Shown here: positions 7,661 to 15,979 of the stretch, in pieces | Numbering within the stretch: the stretch's first letter is position 1 | How the letters are laid out: the number at the start of each line of letters is the position of its first letter | Assembly: GCA_964628385.1 (NCBI GenBank) | Contig: CAZVOD010000094.1 | Coordinates: 1-16,550, forward strand | Direction of reading: 5' to 3' | DNA from: JANQPA01 sp964628385 | GTDB taxonomy: Bacteria; Bacteroidota; Bacteroidia; Chitinophagales; Saprospiraceae | Length of the DNA: 16,550 nt | Notes under the pieces: model-generated | What the model saw: only the letters and a program-made list of their open reading frames with translations | Told to the model about the DNA's origin: nothing | Database searches by the model: none | Made by a program: the position numbers and the translations under genes

Positions 7661-10600
7661 AATAATGCGGTAATTTGTGCTCTTCCTACATGTATAGTTC
7701 TGGCCTGTCCAGTTTTGCGACCCTCATAGCCAACAGACATTTGCAAGGAACCAGAGAGCCTCCTGTCCATATTGAGTTGCCAAAGTATATTTTGGCCTTT
7801 TTGTAGCCCGTTGAGAATAGCAAATCCGACCGGTGAATTGGCCTGGCCCAGAAAATTTACATCCACATAAGAGACATCTAGCCTCACCGTCATCCTGGCC
7901 GCTTCCGAATAGGTTCCGCTGAGTTTTAATTCCTGATTGGTGCTGAAAGCCATTTCTGATTGCTGAGCTACATTATCGGTTTGGGACCAGGAATAGCTAC
8001 CACTCACCCTGAATTGATCATTGAAAAAGTAATTAAGCTGCAAACTAGCACCAAGTTTATCTAACTCAAAATTTCTATTGGTAGCCAACTCTGATAGTGT
8101 AATAGCATTACTGACATTAACTTCTGACTCTATGCCCATATTGCTGGTGAAATTCCACCTGACTTTGGCAAATTGCTCTCGCTGACTTCTACTTTCAAAT
8201 CCGGTAGTTTGCAGGAATTTATTTCTATTTTCTACCCATCCCAGTTGAGTATCAAAATCAGGGTTGCCACGGTTAAAAAACAGGAGGTTCCTTATGCCGG
8301 AATTGATGGATATCAAATTGCTGTCTTGTAGAGCTAATTCAAATGGGTTCCAGATCGCTACATCGGCGCCTTTTTGTGTTTTTCTGGAAATTCTCAGATT
8401 GCTTTGCAGGGCAAAACGCTTTAGCAAACCTCTTATACCTTTTTTGTTGTACCATACCGCCTTGGGAGATACGTTCAGACTTTGGTTGTAGGTGACATAA
8501 TCTGTACGTATGAACTCATTTGAAATAGTGGATACCTTGACAAAGTTAGCCTGGTCCGGGAAGGGAGCGATTTCCATTTCGTTGGCTTGAATAATGCCGT
8601 CATTGTTGTAAAGGGAATCCAACCAAACATGAGTACCTTCTCCTCTGGCTACTCTTACAAACGTAAAAGCACGACGGGGTTCCTGTCCTGATCCCAGCTC
8701 GTAGGTTGTGCTGGTGCGCAGTGCGCCTTTAAAAAAGGTCAGCCGATTGTCCAGGCGCCCCAGGAAGGTTTCGCCCGAGGACGCGTTAAGGTTTTCGGTT
8801 CTTTCCACTTGCAGGTTTCTGTAGTTGAAATTCCCTCTGATGAACCCACCCCGTCCTAGTTTACTTTCTCCATTAATATTTAGCTCCTGAGCAAGTGTTT
8901 GTCGACTGAAAATTGTTCCGGTAGGTTCAAAATCGCGGCGCTGTGTTGCACTTACTGCTATTGACTGGTCCTTATTTTCCGGGCTTCTCAGGGTGAATTT
9001 AAAGACATCAAAACCAAAGCTGTTGAGCGTAAGGGTATCCTGCTGGCCATTCCTTCTTTCATTGCGTTCTGCTTCACCGGAAACACTGGCGATCCAGGGA
9101 TCCTGCTTACCTATTGTTTTTGAAATAATGAGGTTGGGACGTAAAAAGCGGCGTTTTTCTTTTTGAGAAGTAGCAGTCAGGTAGCTGGAGTTAGTTTGAA
9201 AGCGCCAGGCTTTTGTTTCCCAGTTAGCGTTTAGCACCTGACGAAAACCATCGTAAAAATTCTGACGACTGAAATAGCTCAGCTGCAAACCTATCTGGCC
9301 CTTCTGAGTATCCAGCCATTTTAGGGAGCCGCTTAGCAAATGTTCATTGGCTGGATTTACGGTGCCTATATTTTGCTTATCAGCAATACTCCAATCTCTA
9401 AAAAATTCAGGCTGACGGTAAGGATTAATAGGCTGAAAAAACTGATCTTTATATTCGTACAGAAAGCTGCTTTGTAGGCCTTCCGATTTTTCTTTTTTGT
9501 CAGTACCCGGAGTATTTTGCCAGGAAACCGTAAATGCCATGCCATTATTATCTTCACTGTCCAGCTCGGAAAAGCGATTGAGGTCCCTGGTACTCCAAGC
9601 GCTTTCAAAACTAATAGTACTATTTTCTGAAAGGTGCCAGCTTCCGTTGATGGCCGTTATAGCCTGTTGTCTGGGGGCTACCAGCGGCCGGATCGGGGAG
9701 TAGTTCCCTCTTGGCCGGCAGGTGTTGGGGTCGGGAGCCATCCATTTAAATACGGTTTCATTAGCTACAGTGCTATTATCAATGACATAATTGCCATTAC
9801 CATCTCCCACAAATGTGAATTGCACATCCAGTGCCTGCAGAGATTTGTTGCCGGAATTGACTACAAATATTTGCTCGATTGTATCTACACAACTGTAAGA
9901 GGTATCTACACCAAAATAAGAAACCATCGTGGAGTTAATATCATCAAGGGTATCGACAGCCAGAAAAGAAAAAGACTGAAAATTATCTCCGGCAGCTTGT
10001 AAAGCTGATCTTTCTGCATTAGTCAATTGTAGGGTGCGGGAAGGCACCCGGCTATCCTGCTGTGAAAAAAAAGAAAAATTGAGGTCAAAATTCTGGTATG
10101 TCCAGCTACTATTAGCTGCCAGGAGCGTACTCAAAAACTGCTGATCGGTGTACTCAAATTCAACCACAATGCGGCTATCCTTGGTAATAAGTTTTTTGTT
10201 GGTAAAAGTGATCTCGCTTCTGTTGTAATCAATAATATAATCTTCGTCAATGCCTCTAGCCAAAGGACGTCCATCAATCCAGACTTTTTCCGTTCCTGAA
10301 CGGATTATAATGAAGCGTTCGTTATTAACTCCATTTAATTGATAGGGTCCCTGATTACCTTCTTGCTGTTGTATCTGATTACGGGCAAAATTACCCCCTG
10401 AGATGGCCAGACTGACATTTGATCGCTGCCGCAGGTCAGGAGAGAGCTCGGCAGCATTAAAAAGGCTCACCCCCTGCAATTTCTTAAAATAATTAATAAA
10501 ATAGCTGTTGGGCCTGCCCAGTTCGTAATCTCCGGCAATCAATCGTGTATCCTCTTTTTTTAGCTCAATAAATATTTTATCGAATTCTCTCAAATCCTGG

Positions 10601-11181
10601 GTATTGCCTTCCGGCTGTATCGGAATATTTTCATCCGTAATAGCTGCATTCATACTTACATCACCGATGGTACCGGCCAGTTGTAGATTAAACCGAGAGT
10701 TAAGAACCAGGTCCTGATTGTTGCCGAAAGCTAGGCTTCTGGCAAAACTTCCACTGGAATTCAAGCCCTGGATTTCCAGGGCGCCCTGATTATTTTCGAA
10801 TCGATAGGGATTGGTAATCACAGCAAGCTCATCCGAAACAGCCAGCTGGCTGGTATCGAGGTGTCGTTTTTTTTGTTGTAGAAAATACGGCGATATTCGG
10901 TATTGAATCGTTAGCGGAAAGCGGCTCAATTCCGGTTGTTTTTTCCATATTAAAAACCTGCCGGCAATAACGTAAGTGCTACTATCTATGGGTTGGCCAT
11001 TTTTTTCGGTAATTTTTACAGATTGAGGAAAGATAAGAAAACTATCCAGGGCTTGTCTGGCAGTTTCCGGGCCTGGAATGATTTTTGTCCTGAAAGTATT
11101 TAATGGAATAGTTTGGCAGTGGGCGGCATTTACAGAAAATATAAATGCTAGAATAAGTGAAATAAAAAAGCAGCCCCTCAT
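7657..11181 (-). CDS. Very large outer-membrane beta-barrel-like protein, uncharacterised Bacteroidota family
   Basis: With the ATG at 11181 the product has 1174 residues. The reading frame stays open to 11232, but that start lies almost at the predicted transcription start, whereas the one at 11181 gives a clean signal peptide (MRGCFFISLILAFIFSVNAA then HCQ). The mature protein is rich in alternating polar/aromatic strands and ends in phenylalanine (ITALF), as outer-membrane barrels do. The N-terminal third contains the block ITDENIPIQPEGNTQDLREF, followed by an AGDYELGRP segment; I associate this with large uncharacterised Bacteroidota surface proteins but cannot name a function. Two cysteines, in TSYSCVDT and DPNTCRPRG, could form a disulfide in an exposed insert. 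No TonB plug, peptidase or carbohydrate module is recognisable. It may be a translocation or surface-structure component, but that is a guess. Confidence 0.85.
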   Translation of the reverse strand: MRGCFFISLILAFIFSVNAAHCQTIPLNTFRTKIIPGPETARQALDSFLIFPQSVKITEKNGQPIDSSTYVIAGRFLIWKKQPELSRFPLTIQYRISPYFLQQKKRHLDTSQLAVSDELAVITNPYRFENNQGALEIQGLNSSGSFARSLAFGNNQDLVLNSRFNLQLAGTIGDVSMNAAITDENIPIQPEGNTQDLREFDKIFIELKKEDTRLIAGDYELGRPNSYFINYFKKLQGVSLFNAAELSPDLRQRSNVSLAISGGNFARNQIQQQEGNQGPYQLNGVNNERFIIIRSGTEKVWIDGRPLARGIDEDYIIDYNRSEITFTNKKLITKDSRIVVEFEYTDQQFLSTLLAANSSWTYQNFDLNFSFFSQQDSRVPSRTLQLTNAERSALQAAGDNFQSFSFLAVDTLDDINSTMVSYFGVDTSYSCVDTIEQIFVVNSGNKSLQALDVQFTFVGDGNGNYVIDNSTVANETVFKWMAPDPNTCRPRGNYSPIRPLVAPRQQAITAINGSWHLSENSTISFESAWSTRDLNRFSELDSEDNNGMAFTVSWQNTPGTDKKEKSEGLQSSFLYEYKDQFFQPINPYRQPEFFRDWSIADKQNIGTVNPANEHLLSGSLKWLDTQKGQIGLQLSYFSRQNFYDGFRQVLNANWETKAWRFQTNSSYLTATSQKEKRRFLRPNLIISKTIGKQDPWIASVSGEAERNERRNGQQDTLTLNSFGFDVFKFTLRSPENKDQSIAVSATQRRDFEPTGTIFSRQTLAQELNINGESKLGRGGFIRGNFNYRNLQVERTENLNASSGETFLGRLDNRLTFFKGALRTSTTYELGSGQEPRRAFTFVRVARGEGTHVWLDSLYNNDGIIQANEMEIAPFPDQANFVKVSTISNEFIRTDYVTYNQSLNVSPKAVWYNKKGIRGLLKRFALQSNLRISRKTQKGADVAIWNPFELALQDSNLISINSGIRNLLFFNRGNPDFDTQLGWVENRNKFLQTTGFESRSQREQFAKVRWNFTSNMGIESEVNVSNAITLSELATNRNFELDKLGASLQLNYFFNDQFRVSGSYSWSQTDNVAQQSEMAFSTNQELKLSGTYSEAARMTVRLDVSYVDVNFLGQANSPVGFAILNGLQKGQNILWQLNMDRRLSGSLQMSVGYEGRKTGQARTIHVGRAQITALF

Positions 11182-11233
11182 TTCCAAAAAAAAATTTAAG
11201 CGCAAGAACGTTTTTTTCCCAGCAATGTGCAAA

Positions 11234-11267
11234 CAAAAATAAATATATGCGTATAAACAACGACAAA
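11234..11267 (-). promoter_or_regulatory. Candidate Bacteroidota -33/-7 promoter for the large barrel-protein gene
   Basis: On the minus strand TTTG (11267-11264) is followed after 22 bases by TATTTTTG (11241-11234), an exact match to TAnnTTTG. Transcription should start a few bases below 11234, leaving a leader of about 45 bases before ATG 11181 and making the upstream in-frame start at 11232 unlikely. Confidence 0.6.
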
Positions 11268-11392
11268 AGGCTGGTTAATCAGCTTTGCAAATCCCTTTCC
11301 TGATCCTAAAATACCATATTCAGGGCATTTAAACAGCGTAAAGATTTTTTATTTTTACATCCAATAGGTATAAAATACATAATATAAACTAT

Positions 11393-11400
11393 TATATTTG
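11393..11400 (+). promoter_or_regulatory. Candidate -7 box, possibly for the peroxidase gene
   Basis: TATATTTG matches TAnnTTTG exactly, but no TTG lies at the right distance upstream. If used, it would give a leader of about 375 bases before ATG 11779. Low confidence in AT-rich DNA. Confidence 0.3.
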
Positions 11401-11731
11401 TATCCATGTAAGATAGAAGTCCTTAACTTAACAGTTTTTCTTTCTATTCTACCAGGAGTAAAGAGCTTTGTTGAGGTTAGCTATACACAAATATCTGCCA
11501 CCAATATGCTTATTATAAGGTGGTAAGTTAGCTTTATTGGATACTTGCCAGACCGAGAGTGCTATCAAAAACTTTATCCAGCGGCTCTACTTGATAGGGA
11601 GTCAAATCTTTTTCGATAAGACGAAAAAAGTGTTCCTCCTTTCCATCTATAGAAAGGCCTGTTTACTATCAGGATATAGCAATTCAAAATACAGAATAAC
11701 TAATTCGCTGCGGGGAATGGTTACATATTGG

Positions 11732-11747
11732 TGTGATATTGTTCACA
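11732..11747. promoter_or_regulatory. Crp/Fnr-type operator palindrome
   Basis: TGTGATATTGTTCACA fits the TGTGA-N6-TCACA pattern recognised by Crp/Fnr-family regulators in both half-sites without mismatch. It ends 31 bases before ATG 11779 and 73 before ATG 11821, so it probably bears on expression of the secreted peroxidase. No Crp/Fnr regulator with a DNA-binding domain is encoded here, and binding is inferred only from the motif. Confidence 0.5.
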
Positions 11748-11778
11748 GTTCAATTGTAAAGACTGGATTAATTTCCCC

Positions 11779-14742
11779 ATGAACTTTTTTAAACAATTAT
11801 CTTTTTTAAACAATCATCTTATGTACAGACGATCTTTACTTTTAACACTATCGATGCTGATGACATTTTGTTTATCAGCTCAGAACAATTCCAGCGGGGG
11901 AGGTACGTCAGAATTTGACATACTCAATTACCGCACGATCGATGGAAGGAATAACAATCTCAGCCATCCTGATTGGGGGGCTGCTGGTACGAATTTGCTT
12001 CGGCTTACTGGTAATGGTTATGCTGACGGCATTTCACAGCCTGGTGGGCAGGGAAGGCCCAACCCCAGAGAAGTATCGAATGAGATATTTGCACAGAATT
12101 TCCTGACAAATGACTACCTGAAGCTAAATGATTTTTGTTGGGTATTTGGTCAATTCCTTGATCACGATTTAGGATTGACCCCCGATGGTACTGAGCCAGC
12201 TATGATTAGTGTACCAGCTGGTGATCCCTTTTTTGATCCGAATGGAGAAGGCAGGGCGGTGATTCCTATGCTAAGGAACACTTTTGATCCGGCTACTGGA
12301 GATAGCCCTGACAACCCCCGGCAACATCCTAATCTTTTTACCAGTTTTATTGATGCTTCTGCTGTTTATGGCTCTGATGAAGAGAGTGCTAGCTGGTTGA
12401 GAAGCTTTGAAGATGGTAAACTAAAAGTGTCAGCGAATAATTTTTTACCTTATAATACTATTGACGGAGAGCGGGACAGTGAAATAGATTACAGTGCACC
12501 ACATATGGATAACCCTACACGATTGAGCGAGAAGCTCTTTGTAGCGGGTGACCCCAGAGCGAACGAAAATCCATTATTATTGTCTTTTCACACTCTTTTT
12601 GTTCGAGAACACAATAGAGTCTGCGATGTATTGAAAGAAGAGCATCCTGACTGGAGCGACGAGCGGCTTTATCAGCACGCCAGAAAATACGTTGGAGGTT
12701 TTCTGCAATCAATTACTTACAATGAGTGGCTGCCAGCGATAGGCCTTGAACTTCCTGAGTATGAAGGGTATAAAGAAGACGTTCATCCTCAGCTATTAAA
12801 TATCTTTACGGCAGCAGCATTTCGAATGGGGCATACGCTGTTGAATGGCAACCTATTGAGACTGGATACAGAAGGTAACCCGCTCGATATAGGGCATCTT
12901 GCACTGCGTGATGCATTTTTCGATATCAGTTCCTTTGAAGAAACCGGAGACCTGGATCCTTTCTTCCAGGGGATGGCTGCTCAAATGCAGCAGCAGTTTG
13001 ATGCTAAAATCATTGATGATGTACGGAATTTCTTGTTCGGTGCTCCCGGCGCAGGAGGTCTTGATCTGGCTACCATCAATATTGCTAGGGGAAGAGAAAG
13101 AGGATTGCCAGATTTCAATAGTATTAGAGAGCATTTTGGTCTTACCAAATACGTGTTTTTCCAACAGATGGACTGGAACTACAATGTACTGATCGATATG
13201 GTGACATTGTATAGAAATGTCAACCGCGTAGATCCGTGGGTTGGTATGTTGGTAGAAAGACCACGCCCCGGAAATCTTTTCGGTGAAACCTTGATGAAAG
13301 TCTTTGAATACCAGTTCACTGCTCTTAGAGATGGGGATCGTTTCTTCTACGAGAATGATCCAGTGTTAACAGAGGAGGAGAAGGAGATGATCAGAAATAC
13401 TCGTATGTATGATGTTTTAATGAGAAATACATCTATTGAATCCATGCAGCTGGATGTTTTCCGCACAGTAGCTCCTGATCGTATTTGTGAGGAGAATGTC
13501 GGTACGCTTTTTGGAAGAATTTTCACACCGCATCGCAGCCGTCCGGGCTATGTCAGGGGAGTTAATGTAGAAGCATTGATTAATAATCCACTTTTTGGAA
13601 GGTCCAATGAAGATGGAGAATTTGAGATCGGCAGAATTCCGGGATGTGACTCTGTAGAATTGACGATGAGTATGGTGGATAACCTGAGCAAAGGGGTTTC
13701 TACCTTTGATTTAATTCAGGTGCAAAAGCATATTCTCGGAGCGGAGCCTTTAGGTGACCCCTACGCGCAGATTGCAGCAGATGTTGATCGTTCCAACTCC
13801 ATTTCTACGATTGATTTGATCTTAATTCGAAAGATCATCCTAGGCAAAGAGGTAGACCTTGCTGATGATGAGCAGTGGTTATTTGTAGAAGAAGCTTATG
13901 AATTTAAAAATCCGGAAGCCGCTTTTGAAGAGAATTTACCTAGCAAGATTGTTCTTCCGCCTATGGGGAACGAAACGGTCAATAAGAACTTTATCGGTAT
14001 TAAGCTGGGTGACGTTGATGCTAGTGCCTCGAATGGCAGGGCCAGTAGTCGTTCTGATGAAGCATTGGTGATGAATATACAGAATGATATGTTAGAAGCT
14101 GGTCAGGTTCACGAGATACGTATTCATCCCAGAGCGTTCTTCAGTCCTAACGGGATGCAGTGGTCATTGGTTTATGATGCAGAAGCGATAGAAATAGTAG
14201 GTGTAGAGTCTATGGTACTTCCTGGCTTTGGAGAACAGCATTACAATATTACAGAAAATGAAGTCAGATTCAGTTGGAATAGTATGACGATTGGCATTAC
14301 TGAGGGTACTGAAAACTGGATCAAGTTAAAGGTGAGGGCTAAAAGGTCAGGGGCACTTGAGTCTTTCTTATATGCTTCTCGTGACTTTTCTCACGAAGCT
14401 TATTCCAAAGATGGTACTATTAATGAGCTGCAATTTGAATTTGCTGATAATTTACCATCTTCAGATTCAAAGTTGGAACAGCGCTTTATGCTGATGCAAA
14501 ATGAACCTAACCCTTTCTTTGATCAAACGAGAATTCGCTTTTCTCTGGCAGAAGAAATGGAAATCAATCTGAAGATAACAGATGCTCTGGGTAGAGTATT
14601 ATGGACGCAATCCGGAACCTTCGGTGCGGGCGAGCACCAGATACAACTCAGCGAAGAGGATGTACAGACGAGCGGCTTGCTTTACTATTCTCTAGAAACA
14701 AAAGCTGGCCTGATTACTAAAGAAATGATCAAAATAAAATAA
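11779..14742 (+). CDS. Secreted animal-type haem peroxidase with dockerin-like module and type IX secretion sorting domain
   Basis: The 987-residue product begins with a signal peptide (from M15, MYRRSLLLTLSMLMTFCLSA). ATG 11821 is therefore as likely a start as ATG 11779. Residues about 45-590 are a peroxidasin/myeloperoxidase-type domain: D128-H129-D130 (ester-forming Asp, distal His, Ca2+ Asp), the Ca2+ loop TSFIDAS at 188-194, distal R260 with haem-linked E263, REHNR at 276-280, and proximal H352 in FRMGH. The methionine that gives myeloperoxidase its sulfonium link is N264 here. Residues 632-690 resemble a paired dockerin-like module (STFDLIQVQKHILG, then D668, D670, S672 and D679 of an EF-hand-like loop). 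A beta-rich region about 762-890 follows. The last 80 residues (PNPF at 910-913, DALGR, C-terminal MIKIK) form a type A type IX sorting domain. It probably oxidises halides or phenolics at or outside the cell surface; the substrate is unknown. Confidence 0.93.
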   Translation: MNFFKQLSFLNNHLMYRRSLLLTLSMLMTFCLSAQNNSSGGGTSEFDILNYRTIDGRNNNLSHPDWGAAGTNLLRLTGNGYADGISQPGGQGRPNPREVSNEIFAQNFLTNDYLKLNDFCWVFGQFLDHDLGLTPDGTEPAMISVPAGDPFFDPNGEGRAVIPMLRNTFDPATGDSPDNPRQHPNLFTSFIDASAVYGSDEESASWLRSFEDGKLKVSANNFLPYNTIDGERDSEIDYSAPHMDNPTRLSEKLFVAGDPRANENPLLLSFHTLFVREHNRVCDVLKEEHPDWSDERLYQHARKYVGGFLQSITYNEWLPAIGLELPEYEGYKEDVHPQLLNIFTAAAFRMGHTLLNGNLLRLDTEGNPLDIGHLALRDAFFDISSFEETGDLDPFFQGMAAQMQQQFDAKIIDDVRNFLFGAPGAGGLDLATINIARGRERGLPDFNSIREHFGLTKYVFFQQMDWNYNVLIDMVTLYRNVNRVDPWVGMLVERPRPGNLFGETLMKVFEYQFTALRDGDRFFYENDPVLTEEEKEMIRNTRMYDVLMRNTSIESMQLDVFRTVAPDRICEENVGTLFGRIFTPHRSRPGYVRGVNVEALINNPLFGRSNEDGEFEIGRIPGCDSVELTMSMVDNLSKGVSTFDLIQVQKHILGAEPLGDPYAQIAADVDRSNSISTIDLILIRKIILGKEVDLADDEQWLFVEEAYEFKNPEAAFEENLPSKIVLPPMGNETVNKNFIGIKLGDVDASASNGRASSRSDEALVMNIQNDMLEAGQVHEIRIHPRAFFSPNGMQWSLVYDAEAIEIVGVESMVLPGFGEQHYNITENEVRFSWNSMTIGITEGTENWIKLKVRAKRSGALESFLYASRDFSHEAYSKDGTINELQFEFADNLPSSDSKLEQRFMLMQNEPNPFFDQTRIRFSLAEEMEINLKITDALGRVLWTQSGTFGAGEHQIQLSEEDVQTSGLLYYSLETKAGLITKEMIKIK

Positions 14743-14748
14743 AAAAAC

Positions 14749-14808
14749 AGGACTTCGCTCCGCTGAAAAATAAAAGATCATTTTATTCTTTTGGCGGAGT
14801 GAAATCCT
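14749..14808 (+). terminator. Long-stem terminator hairpin after the peroxidase gene
   Basis: Starting seven bases after the TAA, AGGACTTCGCTCCGC pairs with GCGGAGTGAAATCCT, broken by one C/A mismatch and a G-T pair. The stem extends through an A-rich/T-rich portion to a loop near 14776-14780. The 3' tract (CCTTTCTTCC) is only moderately U-rich. Position and stem length make a terminator the best reading. Confidence 0.75.
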
Positions 14809-14995
14809 CCTTTCTTCCTGCCTGCCAACGAATATTAGGTATTTTTAATACAGTCTCACCTGATATTCAGTAATGTTTTGGATAAAATCAAATGATTACT
14901 TCCAACTATTTTCAGTTTTTTGCGTATGCATAGATTGATAAGGAATGGGATATTAATAAAGTGTACAAGATTTACGCAGGTGTTTTGCTGTTCAG

Positions 14996-15044
14996 TGAGG
15001 CAAAAAACGTAGGCGATGCAGCGTATCGATGAGGCTTTTTAACG
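14996..15044. repeat. Imperfect direct repeat within a GC-richer island
   Basis: TGAGGCAAAAAACG (14996-15009) and TGAGGCTTTTTAACG (15030-15044) share their ends and flank GTAGGCGATGCAGCGTATCG. The island is clearly richer in G+C than the DNA on both sides. It may be a copy of a dispersed intergenic repeat or a remnant of an inserted element; no reading frame through it is convincing. Confidence 0.35.
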
Positions 15045-15180
15045 AAACTGGGCGGCAAAAGAACCAGTAAAGATGTATAATTTATTATTGACTCATTCCT
15101 AAGAAGATATTAAGATGATTATAAAAATGTGCAGGGCTTTTGAAGAGCTATTGCAGTTCAAGCCTTAAAGCTTTAATTTT

Positions 15181-15207
15181 AGGGTGGATAAAGCTACCCT
15201 GCTTTTT
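15181..15207 (+). terminator. Intrinsic terminator-like hairpin upstream of the response regulator
   Basis: AGGGTGG (15181-15187) pairs with CTACCCT (15194-15200), six Watson-Crick pairs and one G-T, around the loop ATAAAG. GCTTTTT follows at once, the classical stem plus U-tract. It lies 71 bases before the ATG of the next gene, so it either ends an upstream transcript or acts as an attenuator in the leader of that gene. Confidence 0.55.
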
Positions 15208-15277
15208 CCAATTTAGGTGCCATTGAGGTTTATGTTGATCTTGATATCCTACCTTGAGCGTACTCAAAATCAAGACT

Positions 15278-15949
15278 ATGCAGCAGGTCAATGTAGTTTT
15301 AGCTGATAATCATAAAATTTTTTTGGAAGGGCTTAGCAGCGTGCTATGCGAAAATAATGATTTAAAATTTAATATAATCGATCGTGTAGTCAGCGGCCTT
15401 GAGTTATTGAAAATTTTGGAAAAACACCCTGTTGATTTACTGATCATGGAGCTTAACTTACTAACGCTCGATGGCCTGGAAGTTTTAAAGAAGATAAAAG
15501 AGCAAAACCTGGCCACCAAAAAGATGATATTATCTCGGTATGATAATCCAAAAATCGTCAAAGAAGCTTTCAAAGCAGGGGCAGACGGTTACGTACTAAA
15601 GTCATCCGATACTTCAGAGTTGTTACATGGTATCAGGGAATTGTTAGCTAATAAATCATTTATTGGGGCTAAAGTACAATTGAGCCAGGCTAAAGAAAAG
15701 CCTGCTCCTGAAGGCACCCACAGCATGCCCTTTTCAGATAATTTTATAAAAAAGTATAGCCTTACCAAAAGAGAAATACAAATCCTACAATTGATAATTC
15801 AGGCACATAACAATAAGCAAATCGCAAAAAAATTGTTTATTTCAGACCAAACGGTTAGTGTCCATAGGAAAAATATTATGCGAAAATTAAGCGTATCTAA
15901 CACCGCTGGCCTAATAAAAGCTGCCTACGAAAATTTTATTGTTAAATAA
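15278..15949 (+). CDS. NarL/LuxR-type response regulator with degenerate (Glu) phospho-acceptor
   Basis: With ATG 15278 the product is 223 residues; a TTG at 15254 would add eight and is less likely. Residues 1-120 form a receiver domain: VVLADNH at 6-12 supplies D10, S86 sits at the Thr/Ser position and K106 in VLKSSD is the conserved lysine. The residue expected to be the phosphorylated aspartate is glutamate, E58 (IMELNLLTLDG), and the usual Met-Pro after it is Leu-Leu-Thr. A linker of about 25 residues leads to a LuxR-type helix-turn-helix at 160-223 (LTKREIQILQLI, NKQIAKKLFISDQTVSVH). It should bind DNA as a dimer and could be locked in an active-like state, since Asp-to-Glu can mimic phosphorylation. 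No histidine kinase lies beside it; the kinase at 1563-3032 is about 12 kb away and has its own receiver partner. Confidence 0.92.
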   Translation: MQQVNVVLADNHKIFLEGLSSVLCENNDLKFNIIDRVVSGLELLKILEKHPVDLLIMELNLLTLDGLEVLKKIKEQNLATKKMILSRYDNPKIVKEAFKAGADGYVLKSSDTSELLHGIRELLANKSFIGAKVQLSQAKEKPAPEGTHSMPFSDNFIKKYSLTKREIQILQLIIQAHNNKQIAKKLFISDQTVSVHRKNIMRKLSVSNTAGLIKAAYENFIVK

Positions 15950-15979
15950 TTAAAATTACCTGATTTTGGGTATAAATAG

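Larger units (their letters stand above)
11268..11778. other. Long non-coding interval upstream of the peroxidase gene
   Basis: About 500 bases separate the barrel-gene promoter from the peroxidase start. The only open frame, 11537-11782 with a TTG start, has no protein-like features and I do not call it. The interval contains a -7 box match at 11393-11400, a short CCACC...GGTGG inverted repeat at about 11499-11523 and a Crp/Fnr-type palindrome at 11732-11747. It is best read as a regulatory region with a long untranslated leader. Confidence 0.5.
14809..15277. other. Non-coding interval between peroxidase terminator and response regulator
   Basis: No convincing gene lies here. The left part is AT-rich and featureless. 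A more GC-rich island with near-repeats lies at about 14990-15060, a perfect 12-bp palindrome TTAAAGCTTTAA at 15165-15176, and a terminator-like hairpin at 15181-15207. A transcript from this interval ending at that hairpin (a small RNA or an attenuated leader) is possible, but I see no good promoter for it. Confidence 0.45.

Noticed and set aside
11537..11782. 81-codon open frame whose TGA overlaps the peroxidase ATG, as in a translationally coupled leader peptide
   Set aside because: It needs a TTG start with no ribosome binding site, has no recognisable domain or signal, and its residue make-up looks random. The overlap is probably chance.
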